From Sepiola atlantica (Eukaryota; Mollusca; Cephalopoda; Sepiida; Sepiolidae): 64,000 bases of DNA. Under the pieces are notes generated by a model, which saw only the letters and a program-made list of their open reading frames with translations, searched no databases and was not told the origin of the DNA. Every line of letters begins with the position of its first letter. Within the stretch, counting starts at the first letter, position 1. A program made the position numbers and the translations under genes. Shown piece by piece: positions 1-11,413 of this stretch. Where the stretch lies: NCBI GenBank assembly GCA_963556195.1, contig CAUVYP010000244.1:1364001-1428000 (forward strand), written 5' to 3'.

Positions 1-1182
1 AAGTGCAACTCTTGTACTGCCGGAGATATGTCGATACAAACTGAATACGCAAAACATCAACAAAATTTAGCGCGTTTTAAAGTTGATATCGCTTTTGTTT
101 ATAACTTCCACATTTATTCGAATTGTGCAACGAAACTTTGCAGACAGTCGCGGAGACACATTTTCTACTGAAGTATTAAGTTTCAGAAGTGCAGCTCTTG
201 TACTGCCGGAGATATGTCGATACAAACTGAATACGCAAAACATCAACAAAATTTAACGCGTTTTAAAGTTGATATCGCTTTTGTTTATAACTTCCACATT
301 TATTCGAATTGTGCAACGGAACTTTGCAGACAGTCGCGGAGACACATATTCTACTGAAGTACCAAGTTTCAGAAGTGCAGCTCTTGTACTGCCGGAGATA
401 TGTCAGTACAAACTGAATACGCAAAACATCAACAAAATTTAGCGCGTTTTAAAGTTGATATCGCTTTTGTTTATAACTTCCACATTTATTCGAATTGTGC
501 AACGAAACTTTGCAGACCGTCTCGAATAGGCCTTTTCTACTGAAGTACTAAGTTTCAGAAGTGCAGCTCTTGTACTGCCGGAGATATGTCGATACAAACT
601 AAATACGCAAAACATCAACAAAATTTAGCGCGTTTTAAAGTTGATATCGCTTTTGTTTATAACTTCCACATTTATTCGAATTGTGCAACGAAACTTTGCA
701 GACAGTCGCGGAGACACATTTTCTACTGAAGTACCAAGGTTCAGAAGTGCAGCTCTTGTACTGCCGGAGATATGTCGATACAAACTGAATACGCAAAACA
801 TCAACAAAATTTAGCGCGTTTTAAAGTTGATATCGCTTTTGTTTATAACTTCCACATTTATTCGAATTGTGCAACGGAACTTTGCAGACAGTCGCGGAGA
901 CACATCTTTTACTGAAGTACCAAGTTTCAGAAGTGCAGCTCTTGTACTGCCGGAGATATGTCGATACAAACTGAATACGCAAAACATCACCAAAATTTAG
1001 CGCGTTTTAAAGTTGATATCGCTTTTGTTTATAACTTCCACATTTATTCGAATTGTGCAACGAAACTTTGCAGACAGTCTCGAATAGGCCTTTTCCACTG
1101 AGGTACCAAGTTTCAGAAGTGCAGCTGTTGTACTGCCAAAGATATGTCGATACAAACTGAATACGCAAAACATCAACAAAAT
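1..1182. repeat. Segment shared with 7255-8435 (39 monomers away)
   Basis: The monomers from the window start to 1182 reappear in the same order 7,254 bp (39 monomers) downstream. Shared private changes include taacgcg replacing tagcgcg (about 255 and 7509), tgtcagtac replacing tgtcgatac (about 404 and 7658), gtattaag, and the K-type cagaccgtctcg. The copies are not identical: the 7255 copy has a 1-bp deletion at 8288 and differs at scattered bases. This indicates duplication of a block, or an old long HOR now obscured. Confidence 0.75.
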
Positions 1183-2112
1183 TTAGCGCGTTTTAAAGTT
1201 GATATCGCTTTTGTTTATAACTTCCACATTTATTCGAATTGTGCAACGAAACGTTGCAGACAGTTGCGGAGACACATTTTCTACTGAAGTACCAAGTTTC
1301 AGAAGTGCAGCTCTTGTACTGCCGGAGATATGTCGATACAAACTGAATACGCAAAACATCAACAAAATTTAGCGCGTTTTAAAGTTGATATCGCTTTTGT
1401 TTATAACTTCCACATTTATTCGAATTGTGCAACGAAACTTTGCAGACAGTCTCGAATAGGCCTTTTCTACTGAAGTAACCAGTTTCAGAAGTGCAGCTCT
1501 TTTACTGCCGGAGATATGTCGATACAAACTGAATACGCAAAACATCAACAAAATTTAGCGCGTTTTAAAGTTGATATCGCTTTTGTTTATAACTTCCACA
1601 TTTATTCGAATTGTGCAACGGAACTTTGCAGACAGTCGCGGAGACACATCTTCTACTGAAGTACCAAGTTTCAGAAGTGCAGCTCTTGTACTGCCGGAGA
1701 TATGTCGATACAAACTGAATACGCAAAACATCAACAAAATTTAGCGCGTTTTAAAGTTGATATCGCTTTTGTTTATAACTTCCACATTTATTCGAATTGT
1801 GCAACGAAACTTTGCAGACAGTCTCGAATAGGCCTTTTCCACTGAGGTACCAAGTTTCAGAAGTGCAGCTGTTGTACTGCCAAAGATATGTCGATACAAA
1901 CTGAATACGCAAAACATCAACAAAATTTAGCGCGTTTTAAAGTTGATATCGCTTTTGTTTATAACTTCCACATTTATTCGAATTGTGCAACGAAACTTTG
2001 CAGACAGTCGACGAGACACATTTTCTACTGAAGTACCAAGTTTCAGAAGTGCAGCTTTTGTACTGCCAAAGATATGTCGATACAAACTGAATACGCAAAA
2101 CATCACCAAAAT
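1183..2112. repeat. Mixed monomers, no clear HOR
   Basis: Five monomers of alternating K and N type. A monomer with the private changes cgaaacgttgc and cagttgcgg begins at 1183 and recurs at 2113, 2857, 4903 and 8622. The monomer at 1741 resembles that at 997 (ttttccactgagg with gctgttgtactgcc). No coding or other feature is present. Confidence 0.7.
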
Positions 2113-2856
2113 TTAGCGCGTTTTAAAGTTGATATCGCTTTTGTTTATAACTTCCACATTTATTCGAATTGTGCAACGAAACGTTGCAGACAGTTGCGGA
2201 GACACATTTTCTACTGAAGTACCAAGTTTCAGAAGTGCAGCTCTTGTACTGCCGGAGATATGTCGATACAAACTGAATACGCAAAACATCAACAAAATTT
2301 AGCGCGTTTTAAAGTTGATATCGCTTTTGTTTATAACTTCCACATTTATTCTAATTGTGCAACGAAACTTTGCAGACAGTCTCGAATAGGCCTTTTCTAC
2401 TGAAGTAACCAGTTTCAGAAGTGCAGCTCTTTTACTGCCGGAGATATGTCGATACAAACTGAATACGCAAAACATCAACAAAATTTAGCGCGTTTTAAAG
2501 TTGATATCGCTTTTGTTTATAACTTCCACAGTTATTCGAATTGTGCAACGAAACTTTGCAGACAGTCTCGAATAGGCCTTTTCTACTGAAGTACGAAGTT
2601 TCCGAAGTGCAGCTCTTGTACTGCCGGAGATATGTCGATACAAACTGAATACGCAAAACATCAACAAAATTCAGCGCGTTTTAAAGTTGATATCGCTTTT
2701 GTTTATAACTTCCACATTTATTTTAATTGTGCAACGAAACTTTGCAGACAGTCGCGGAGACACATTTTCTACTGAAGTACCAAGTTTCCGAAGTGCAACT
2801 CTTGTACTGCCGGAGATATGTCGATACAAACTGAATACGCAAAACATCAACACAAT
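2113..2856. repeat. Tetramer repeat, copy 1 (744 bp)
   Basis: Four monomers in the order cgttgc-type, gtaacc-type, gtacgaag-type and V-like are repeated immediately at 2857-3600. Differences are few, for example cacagtta at 2528 against cacattta at 3272. It is a recent local tandem duplication. Confidence 0.8.
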
Positions 2857-4902
2857 TTAGCGCGTTTTAAAGTTGATATCGCTTTTGTTTATAACTTCCA
2901 CATTTATTCGAATTGTGCAACGAAACGTTGCAGACAGTTGCGGAGACACATTTTCTACTGAAGTACCAAGTTTCAGAAGTGCAGCTCTTGTACTGCCGGA
3001 GATATGTCGATACAAACTGAATACGAAAAACATCAACAAAATTTAGCGCGTTTTAAAGTTGATATCGCTTTTGTTTATAACTTCCACATTTATTCGAATT
3101 GTGCAACGAAACTTTGCAGACAGTCTCGAATAGGCCTTTTCTACTAAAGTAACCAGTTTCAGAAGTGCAGCTCTTTTACTGCCGGAGATATGTCGATACA
3201 AACTGAATACGCAAAACATCAACAAAATTTAGCGCGTTTTAAAGTTGATATCGCTTTTGTTTATAACTTCCACATTTATTCGAATTGTGCAACGGAACTT
3301 TGCAGACAGTCTCGAATAGGCCTTTTCTACTGAAGTACGAAGTTTCCGAAGTGCAGCTCTTGTACTGCCGGAGATATGTCGATACAAACTGAATACGCAA
3401 AACATCAACAAAATTCAGCGCGTTTTAAAGTTGATATCGCTTTTGTTTATAACTTCCACATTTATTTTAATTGTGCAACGAAACTTTGCAGACAGTCGCG
3501 GAGACACATTTTCTACTGAAGTACCAAGTTTCAGAAGTGCAACTCTTGTACTGCCGGAGATATGTCGATACAAACTGAATACGCAAAACATCAACAAAAT
3601 TTAGCGCGTTTTAAAGTTGATATCGCTTTTGTTTATAACTTCCACATTTATTCGAATTGTGCAACGAAACTTTGCAGACAGTCGCGGAGACACATTTTCT
3701 ACTGAAGTATTAAGTTTCAGAAGTGCAGCTCTTGTACTGCCGGAGATATGTCGATACAAACTGAATACGCAAAACATCAACAAAATTTAGCGCGTTTTAA
3801 AGTTGATATCGCTTTAGTTTATAACTTCCACATTTATTCGAATTGTGCAACGGAACTTTGCAGACAGTCGCGGAGACACATCTTCTACTGAAGTACCAAG
3901 TTTCAGAAGTGCAGCTCTTGTACTGCCGGAGATATGTTGATACAAACTGAATACGCAAAACATCACCAAAATTTAGCGCGTTTTAAAGTTGATATCGCTT
4001 TTGTTTATAACTTCCACATTTATTCGAATTGTGCAACGAAACTTTGCAGACCGTCTCGAATAGGCCTTTTCTACTGAAGTACTAAGTTTCAGAAGTGCAG
4101 CTCTTGTACTGCCGGAGATATGTCGATACAAACTAAATACGCAAAACATCAACAAAATTTAGCGCGTTTTAAAGTTGATATCGCTTTTGTTTATAACTTC
4201 CACATTTATTCGAATTGTGCAACCAAACTTTGCAGACAGTCGCGGAGACACATTTTCTACTGAAGTACGAAGTTTCAGAAGTGCAGCTCTTGTACTGCCG
4301 GAGATATGTCGATACAAACTGAATACGCAAAACATCAACAAAATTTAGCGCGTTTTAAAGTTGATATCGCTTTTGTTTATAACTTCCACATTTATTCGAA
4401 TTGTGCAACGGAACTTTGCAGACAGTCGCGGAGACACATTTTCTACTGAAGTACCAAGTTTCAGAAGTGCAGCTCTTGTACTGCCGGAGATATGTCGATA
4501 CAAACTGAATACGCAAAACATCACCAAAATTTAGCGCGTTTTAAAGTTGATATCGCTTTTGTTTATAACTTCCACATTTATTCGAATTGTGCAACGAAAC
4601 TTTGCAGACCGTCTCGAATAGGCCTTTTCTACTGAAGTACTAAGTTTCAGAAGTGCAGCTCTTGTACTGCCGGAGATATGTCGATACAAACTAAATACGC
4701 AAAACATCAACAAAATTTAGCGCGTTTTAAAGTTGATATCGCTTTTGTTTATAACTTCCACAGTTATTCGAATTGTGCAACCAAACTTTGCAGACAGTCG
4801 CGGAGACACATTTTCTACTGAAGTACGAAGTTTCAGAAGTGCAGCTCTTGTACTGCCGGAGATATGTCGATACAAACTGAATACGCAAAACATCAACAAA
4901 AT
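2857..4902. repeat. 11-mer HOR, copy 1 (2,046 bp)
   Basis: Eleven monomers that reappear at 4903. Markers shared by the copies include gaatacgaaaaac (about 3025 and 5071), ctactaaagtaacc (about 3142 and 5188) and gctttagttt (about 3812 and 5858). Inside the unit the two-monomer block at 3973-4344 is repeated at 4531-4902, so it contains an older 3-monomer (558-bp) duplication. Confidence 0.85.
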
Positions 4903-6762
4903 TTAGCGCGTTTTAAAGTTGATATCGCTTTTGTTTATAACTTCCACATTTATTCGAATTGTGCAACGAAACGTTGCAGACAGTTGCGGAGACACATTTT
5001 CTACTGAAGTACCAAGTTTCAGAAGTGCAGCTCTTGTACTGCCGGAGATATGTCGATACAAACTGAATACGAAAAACATCAACAAAATTTAGCGCGTTTT
5101 AAAGTTGATATCGCTTTTGTTTATAACTTCCACATTTATTCGAATTGTGCAACGAAACTTTGCAGACAGTCTCGAATAGGCCTTTTCTACTAAAGTAACC
5201 AGTTTCAGAAGTGCAGCTCTTTTACTGCCGGAGATATGTCGATACAAACTGAATACGCAAAACATCAACAAAATTTAGCGCGTTTTAAAGTTGATATCGC
5301 TTTTGTTTATAACTTCCACATTTATTCGAATTGTGCAACGGAACTTTGCAGACAGTCTCGAATAGGCCTTTTCTACTGAAGTACGAAGTTTCCGAAGTGC
5401 AGCTCTTGTACTGCCGGAGATATGTCGATACAAACTGAATACGCAAAACATCAACAAAATTCAGCGCGTTTTAAAGTTGATATCGCTTTTGTTTATAACT
5501 TCCACATTTATTTTAATTGTGCAACGAAACTTTGCAGACAGTCGCGGAGACACATTTTCTACTGAAGTACCAAGTTTCAGAAGTGCAACTCTTGTACTGC
5601 CGGAGATATGTCGATACAAACTGAATACGCAAAACATCAACAAAATTTAGCGCGTTTTAAAGTTGATATCGCTTTTGTTTATAACTTCCACATTTATTCG
5701 AATTGTGCAACGAAACTTTGCAGACAGTCGCGGAGACACATTTTCTACTGAAGTATTAAGTTTCAGAAGTGCAGCTCTTGTACTGCCGGAGATATGTCGA
5801 TACAAACTGAATACGCAAAACATCAACAAAATTTAGCGCGTTTTAAAGTTGATATCGCTTTAGTTTATAACTTCCACATTTATTCGAATTGTGCAACGGA
5901 ACTTTGCAGACAGTCGCGGAGACACATCTTCTACTGAAGTACCAAGTTTCAGAAGTGCAGCTCTTGTACTGCCGGAGATATGTCGATACAAACTGAATAC
6001 GCAAAACATCACCAAAATTTAGCGCGTTTTAAAGTTGATATCGCTTTTGTTTATAACTTCCACATTTATTCGAATTGTGCAACGAAACTTTGCAGACCGT
6101 CTCGAATAGGCCTTTTCTACTGAAGTACTAAGTTTCAGAAGTGCAGCTCTTGTACTGCCGGAGATATGTCGATACAAACTAAATACGCAAAACATCAACA
6201 AAATTTAGCGCGTTTTAAAGTTGATATCGCTTTTGTTTATAACTTCCACATTTATTCGAATTGTGCAACCAAACTTTGCAGACAGTCGCGGAGACACATT
6301 TTCTACTGAAGTACGAAGTTTCAGAAGTGCAGCTCTTGTACTGCCGGAGATATGTCGATACAAACTGAATACGCAAAACATCAACAAAATTTAGCGCGTT
6401 TTAAAGTTGATATCGCTTTTGTTTATAACTTCCACATTTATTCGAATTGTGCAACGGAACTTTGCAGACAGTCGCGGAGACACATTTTCTACTGAAGTAC
6501 CAAGTTTCAGAAGTGCAGCTCTTGTACTGCCGGAGATATGTCGATACAAACTGAATACGCAAAACATCACCAAAATTTAGCGCGTTTTAAAGTTGATATC
6601 GCTTTTGTTTATAACTTCCACATTTATTCGAATTGTGCAACGAAACTTTGCAGACCGTCTCGAATAGGCCTTTTCTACTGAAGTATTAAGTTTCAGAAGT
6701 GCAGCTCTTGTACTGCCGGAGATATGTCGATACAAACTAAATACGCAAAACATCAACAAAAT
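4903..6762. repeat. 11-mer HOR, copy 2 (ten of eleven monomers)
   Basis: This is the near-identical second copy of 2857-4902. It departs after its tenth monomer, where the array returns to a gtaacc-type K monomer (6763) instead of the expected eleventh. The tenth monomer (6577) is itself a mixture, with a gtattaag marker in a K-type context. Confidence 0.82.
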
Positions 6763-7896
6763 TTAGCGCGTTTTAAAGTTGATATCGCTTTTGTTTATAA
6801 CTTCCACATTTATTCGAATTGTGCAACGAAACTTTGCAGACAGTCTCGAATAGGCCTTTTCTACTGAAGTAACCAGTTTCAGAAGTGCAGCTCTTTTACT
6901 GCCGGAGATATGTCGATACAAACTGAATACGCAAAACATCAACAAAATTTAGCGCGTTTTAAAGTTGATATCGCTTTTGTTTATAACTTCCACAGTTATT
7001 CGAATTGTGCAACGAAACTTTGCAGACAGTCTCGAATAGGCCTTTACTACTGAAGTACGAAGTTTCCGAAGTGCAGCTCTTGTACTGCCGGAGATATGTC
7101 GATACAAACTGAATACGCAAAACATCAACAAAATTCAGCGCGTTTTAAAGTTGATATCGCTTTTGTTTATAACTTCCACATTTATTTTAATTGTGCAACG
7201 AAACTTTGCAGACAGTCGCGGAGACACATTTTCTACTGAAGTACCAAGTTTCAGAAGTGCAACTTTTGTACTGCCGGAGATATGTCGATACAAACTGAAT
7301 ACGCAAAACATCAACAAAATTTAGCGCGTTTTAAAGTTGATATCGCTTTTGTTTATAACTTCCACATTTATTCGAATTGTGCAACGAAACTTTGCAGACA
7401 GTCGCGGAGACACATTTTCTACTGAAGTATTAAGTTTCAGAAGTGCAGCTCTTGTACTGCCGGAGATATGTCGATACAAACTGAATACGCAAAACATCAA
7501 CAAAATTTAACGCGTTTTAAAGTTGATATCGCTTTTGTTTATAACTTCCACATTTATTCGAATTGTGCAACGGAACTTTGCAGACAGTCGCGGAGACACA
7601 TTTTCTACTGAAGTACCAAGTTTCAGAAGTGCAGCTCTTGTACTGCCGGAGATATGTCAGTACAAACTGAATACGCAAAACATCAACAAAATTTAGCGCG
7701 TTTTAAAGTTGATATCGCTTTTGTTTATAACTTCCACATTTATTCGAATTGTGCAACGAAACTTTGCAGACCGTCTCGAATAGGCCTTTTCTACTGAAGT
7801 ACTAAGTTTCAGAAGTGCAGCTCTTGTACTGCCGGAGATATGTCGATACAAACTGAATACGCAAAACATCAACAAAATTTAGCGCGTTTTAAAGTT

Positions 7897-7902
7897 GATA
7901 TC
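7897..7902. other. Conserved EcoRV site, once per monomer
   Basis: GATATC lies in the near-invariant 5' segment and occurs once in almost every monomer. The copy near 45474 has become gatata. A digest should give a 186-bp ladder. The palindrome is flanked by aaag and ctttt, but the arms do not pair well enough to propose a structure. Confidence 0.9.
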
Positions 7903-7930
7903 GCTTTTGTTTATAACTTCCACATTTATT

Positions 7931-7947
7931 CGAATTGTGCAACGAAA
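7931..7947 (-). other. Half CENP-B-box-like motif (one example; present in most monomers)
   Basis: Read on the minus strand these 17 bases are TTTCGTTGCACAATTCG. The mammalian CENP-B box is YTTCGTTGGAARCGGGA. Positions 1-8, 10 and 12 match, giving 10 of 17. Of the nine bases regarded as essential (TTCG, A, CGGG), the first five match and the CGGG does not. It is therefore at best a half site. Most monomers keep it; W monomers change the adjacent bases (ttgtgcaacg to ttggtcaacg). Chance or convergence is possible. Confidence 0.35.
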
Positions 7948-7961
7948 CTTTGCAGACAGTC

Positions 7962-7972
7962 GCGGAGACACA
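7962..7972. other. Type-defining 11-bp block (N-type version)
   Basis: Nearly every monomer reads either gcggagacaca or tcgaataggcc here. The two versions differ at six of eleven positions, while the flanks cagacagtc and ttttc are shared. Sub-variants occur within each class, such as gcggagccaca in A monomers and tcgaaaaggcc near 18008. I saw no monomer midway between the two states. Confidence 0.85.
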
Positions 7973-8287
7973 TTTTCTACTGAAGTACCAAGTTTCAGAA
8001 GTGCAGCTCTTGTACTGCCGGAGATATGTCGATACAAACTGAATACGCAAAACATCAACAAAATTTAGCGCGTTTTAAAGTTGATATCGCTTTTGTTTAT
8101 AACTTCCACATTTATTCGAATTGTGCAACGGAACTTTGCAGACAGTCGCGGAGACACATCTTCTACTGAAGTACCAAGTTTCAGAAGTGCAGCTCTTGTA
8201 CTGCCGGAGATATGTCGATACAAACTGAATACGCAAAACATCACCAAAATTTAGCGCGTTTTAAAGTTGATATCGCTTTTGTTTATA

Positions 8288-8289
8288 AT
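8288..8289. other. 1-bp deletion in a monomer
   Basis: The normal tataacttcc reads tataattcc, so one c is missing. It is the only deletion that shifts the 186-bp phase in this window, and I saw no descendant copy. Confidence 0.9.
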
Positions 8290-10348
8290 TCCACATTTAT
8301 TCGAATTGTGCAACGAAACTTTGCAGACAGTCTCGAATAGGCCTTTTCCACTGAGGTACCAAGTTTCAGAAGTGCAGCTGTTGTACTGCCAAAGATATGT
8401 CGATACAAACTGAATACGCAAAACATCAACAACATTTAGCGCGTTTTAAAGTTGATATCGCTTTTGTTTATAACTTCCACATTTATTCGAATTGTGCAAC
8501 GAAACTTTGCAGACAGTCGCGGAGACACATTTTCTACTGAAGTACCAAGTTTCAGAAGTGCAGCTGTTGTACTGCCAAAGATATGTCGATACAAACTGAA
8601 TACGCAAAACATCAACAAAATTTAGCGCGTTTTAAAGTTGATATCGCTTTTGTTTATAACTTCCACATTTATTCGAATTGTGCAACGAAACGTTGCAGAC
8701 AGTTGCGGAGACACATTTTCTACTGAAGTACCAAATTTCAGAAGTGCAGCTCTTGTACTGCCGGAGATATGTCGATACAAACTGAATACGCAAAACATCA
8801 ACAAAATTTAGCGCGTTTTAAAGTTGATATCGCTTTTGTTTATAACTTCCACATTTATTCGAATTGTGCAACGAAACTTTGCAGACAGTCGCGGAGACAC
8901 ATGTTCTACTGAAGTACGAAGTTTCCGAAGTGCAGCTCTTGTACTGCCGGAGATATGTCGATACAAACTGAATACGCAAAACATCAACAAAATTTAGCGC
9001 GTTTTAAAGTTGATATCGCTTTTGTTTATAACTTCCACATTTATTTTAATTGTGCAACGAAACTTTGCAGACAGTCGCGGAGACACATTTTCTACTGAAG
9101 TACCAAGTCTCAGAAGTGCAACTCTTGTACTGCCGGAGATATGTCGATACAAACTGAATACGCAAAACATCAACAAAATTTAGCGCGTTTTAAAGTTGAT
9201 ATCGCTTTTGTTTATAACTTCCACATTTATTCGAATTGTGCAACGGAACTTTGCAGACAGTCGCGGAGACATATCTTCTACTGAAGTACCAAGTTTCAGA
9301 AGTGCAGCTCTTGTACTGCCGGAGATATGTCGATACAAACTGAATACGCAAAACATCACCAAAATTTAGCGCGTTTTAAAGTTGATATCGCTTTTGTTTA
9401 TAACTTCCACATTTATTCGAATTGTGCAACGAAACTTTGCAGACAGTCTCGAATAGGCCTTTTCCACTGAGGTACAAAGTTTCAGAAGTGCAGCTCTTGT
9501 ACTTCCAAAGATATGTCGATACAAACTGAATACGCAAAACATCAACAAAATTTAGCGCGTTTTAAAGTTGATATCGCTTTTGTTTATAACTTCCACATTT
9601 ATTCGAATTGTGCAACGAAACTTTGCAGACAGTCTCGAATAGGCCTTTTCTACTGAAGTACCCAGTTTCAGAAGTGCAGCTCTTTTACTGCCGGAGATAT
9701 GTCGATACAAACTGAATACGCAAAACATCAACAAAATTTAGCGCGTTTTAAAGTTGATATCGCTTTTGTTTATAACTTCCACAGTTATTCGAATTGTGCA
9801 ACGAAACTTTGCAGACAGTCTCGAATAGGCCTTTTCTACTGAAGTAACCAGTTTCAGAAGTGCAGCTCTTTTACTGCCGGAGATATGTCGATACAAACTG
9901 AATACGCAAAACATCAACAAAATTTAGCGCGTTTTAAAGTTGATATCGCTTTTGTTTATAACTTCCACAGTTATTCGAATTGTGCAACGAAACTTTGCAG
10001 ACAGTCTCGAATAGGCCTTTTCTACTGAAGTACGAAGTTTCCGAAGTGCAGCTCTTGTACTGCCGGAGATATGTCGATACAAACTGAATACGCAAAACAT
10101 CAACAAAATTTAGCGCGTTTTAAAGTTGATATCGCTTTTGTTTATAACTTCCACATTTATTCGAATTGTGCAACGAAACTTTGCAGACAGTCGCGGAGAC
10201 ACATTTTCTACTGAAGTACCAAGTTTCAGAAGTGCAACTCTTGTACTGCCGGAGATATGTCGATACAAACTGAATACGCAAAACATCAACAAAATTTAGC
10301 GCGTTTTAAAGTTGATATCGCTTTTGTTTATAACTTCCACATTTATTC

Positions 10349-10349
10349 T
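10349..10349. other. 1-bp insertion, lineage marker 1
   Basis: An extra t gives attctgaattg in place of attcgaattg. The same monomer carries gagaaacatttgct. The identical pair of changes occurs at 15559 and 36394, so the three monomers share one ancestor. Confidence 0.92.
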
Positions 10350-11209
10350 GAATTGTGCAACGAAACTTTGCAGACAGTCGCGGAGAAACATTTGCTACTG
10401 AAGTACAAAGTTTCAGAAGTGCAGCTCTTGTACTGCCGGAGATATGTCGATACAAACTGAATACGCAAAACATCAACAAAATTTAGCGCGTTTTAAAGTT
10501 GATATCGCTTTTGTTTATAACTTCCACATTTATTCGAATTGTGCAACGAAACTTTGCAGACAGTCTCGAATAGGCCTTTTCAACTGAGGTACCAAGTTTC
10601 AGAAGTGCAGCTGTTGTACTGCCAAAGATATGTCGATACAAACTGAATACGCAAAACATCAACAAAATTTAGCGCGTTTAAAAGTTGATATCGCTTTTGT
10701 TTATAACTTCCACATTTATTCGAATTGTGCCACGAAACTTTGCAGACAGTCGCGGAGCCACATTTTCTACTGAAGTACCAAGTTTCAGAAGTGCAGCTCT
10801 TGTACTACTGGAGATATGTCGATACAAACTGAATACGCAAAACATCACCAAAATTTAGCGCGTTTTAAAGTTGATATCGCTTTTGTTTATAACTTCCACA
10901 TTTATTCGAATTGTGCAACGAAACTTTGCAGACAGTCTCGAATAGGCCTTTTCTACTGAAGTACACAGTTTCAGAAGTGCAGCTCTTTTACTGCCGGAGA
11001 TATGTCGATACAAACTGAATACGCAAAACATCAACAAAATTTAGCGCGTTTTAAAGTTGATATCGCTTTTGTTTATAACTTCCACAGTTATTCGAATTGT
11101 GCAACGAAACTTTGCAGACAGTCTCGAATAGGCCTTTTCTACTGAAGTACGAAGTTTCAGAAGTGCAGCTCTTGTACTGCCGGAGATATGTCGATACAAA
11201 CTGAATACG

Positions 11210-11210
11210 T
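11210..11210. other. 1-bp insertion, single occurrence
   Basis: The normal aatacgcaaaac reads aatacgtcaaaac. No other copy was seen, so it probably arose after the 7-mer was amplified. Confidence 0.9.
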
Positions 11211-11413
11211 CAAAACATCAACAAAATTTAGCGCGTTTTAAAGTTGATATCGCTTTTGTTTATAACTTCCACAGTTATTCGAATTGTGCAACGAAACTTT
11301 GCAGACAGTCTCGAATAGGCCTTTTCTACTGAAGTACTAAGTTTCCGAAGTGCAGCTCTTGTACTGCCGGAGATATGTCGATACAAACTGAATACGCAAA
11401 ACATCAACAAAAT

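Larger units (their letters stand above)
7879..8061 (-). other. Recurrent 60-codon open frame in the satellite (not a gene)
   Basis: Most monomers are open on the minus strand for about 60 codons, ending at a TAA that lies within ttagcgcg. The frame uses TTG or an internal ATG near its start. It is not supported as coding: variants in its middle are mostly amino-acid changing, many monomers carry stops (for example those with ggtcaacg, tacttaag or gctttagttt), and 1-bp indels shift it. An AATAAA hexamer (plus-strand tttatt, 7925-7930) lies inside the same frame, which would also be odd for a real message. The openness is best explained by copying of one open ancestor. Confidence 0.8.
7879..8064. 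repeat. Prototype N-type satellite monomer
   Basis: This monomer matches the apparent consensus of the N-type, so it serves as a reference. In order it holds the conserved 5' segment with ttagcgcg and an EcoRV site, the AT-rich stretch tttataac, a TTCGAA palindrome, the half CENP-B-like motif, the type-defining block gcggagacaca at 7962-7972, a variable segment around gtaccaag, and a conserved 3' segment from tgtcgatacaaactg onward. The choice of monomer start is arbitrary. At 186 bp the unit is within the range of one nucleosome plus linker, as is common for centromeric satellites. Confidence 0.9.
6763..10109. repeat. Irregular monomers without stable HOR
   Basis: Eighteen monomers with no single period. 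The part 7255-8435 is the second copy of the window's first block. From 8436 the order is loose, with repeated use of lineages seen earlier (cgttgc-type at 8622, V-like at 8994, gtaacc-type at 9738). Four K-type monomers follow one another at 9366-10109, the longest K run I noticed. No gene or other element is present. Confidence 0.75.
10110..11413. repeat. 7-mer HOR, copy 1 (1,304 bp)
   Basis: Seven monomers in the order V, insertion-bearing N-type, tttcaactgagg K-type, A-like (gtgccacg, gagccac), C, R and a ctaagtttccg K-type. It is 2 bp longer than seven exact monomers because of insertions at 10349 and 11210. The second monomer differs from the one in copies 2 and 3. Confidence 0.82.

Noticed and set aside
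7931..7947. A genuine CENP-B box
   Set aside because: The CGGG half needed for binding is missing, so it is reported only as a half-like motif.
7879..8064. Stable hairpin or dyad in the monomer
   Set aside because: Only short arms are visible (ttgta with tacaa across 18 bases, and aaa with ttt around GATATC). They are too weak to claim a structure.
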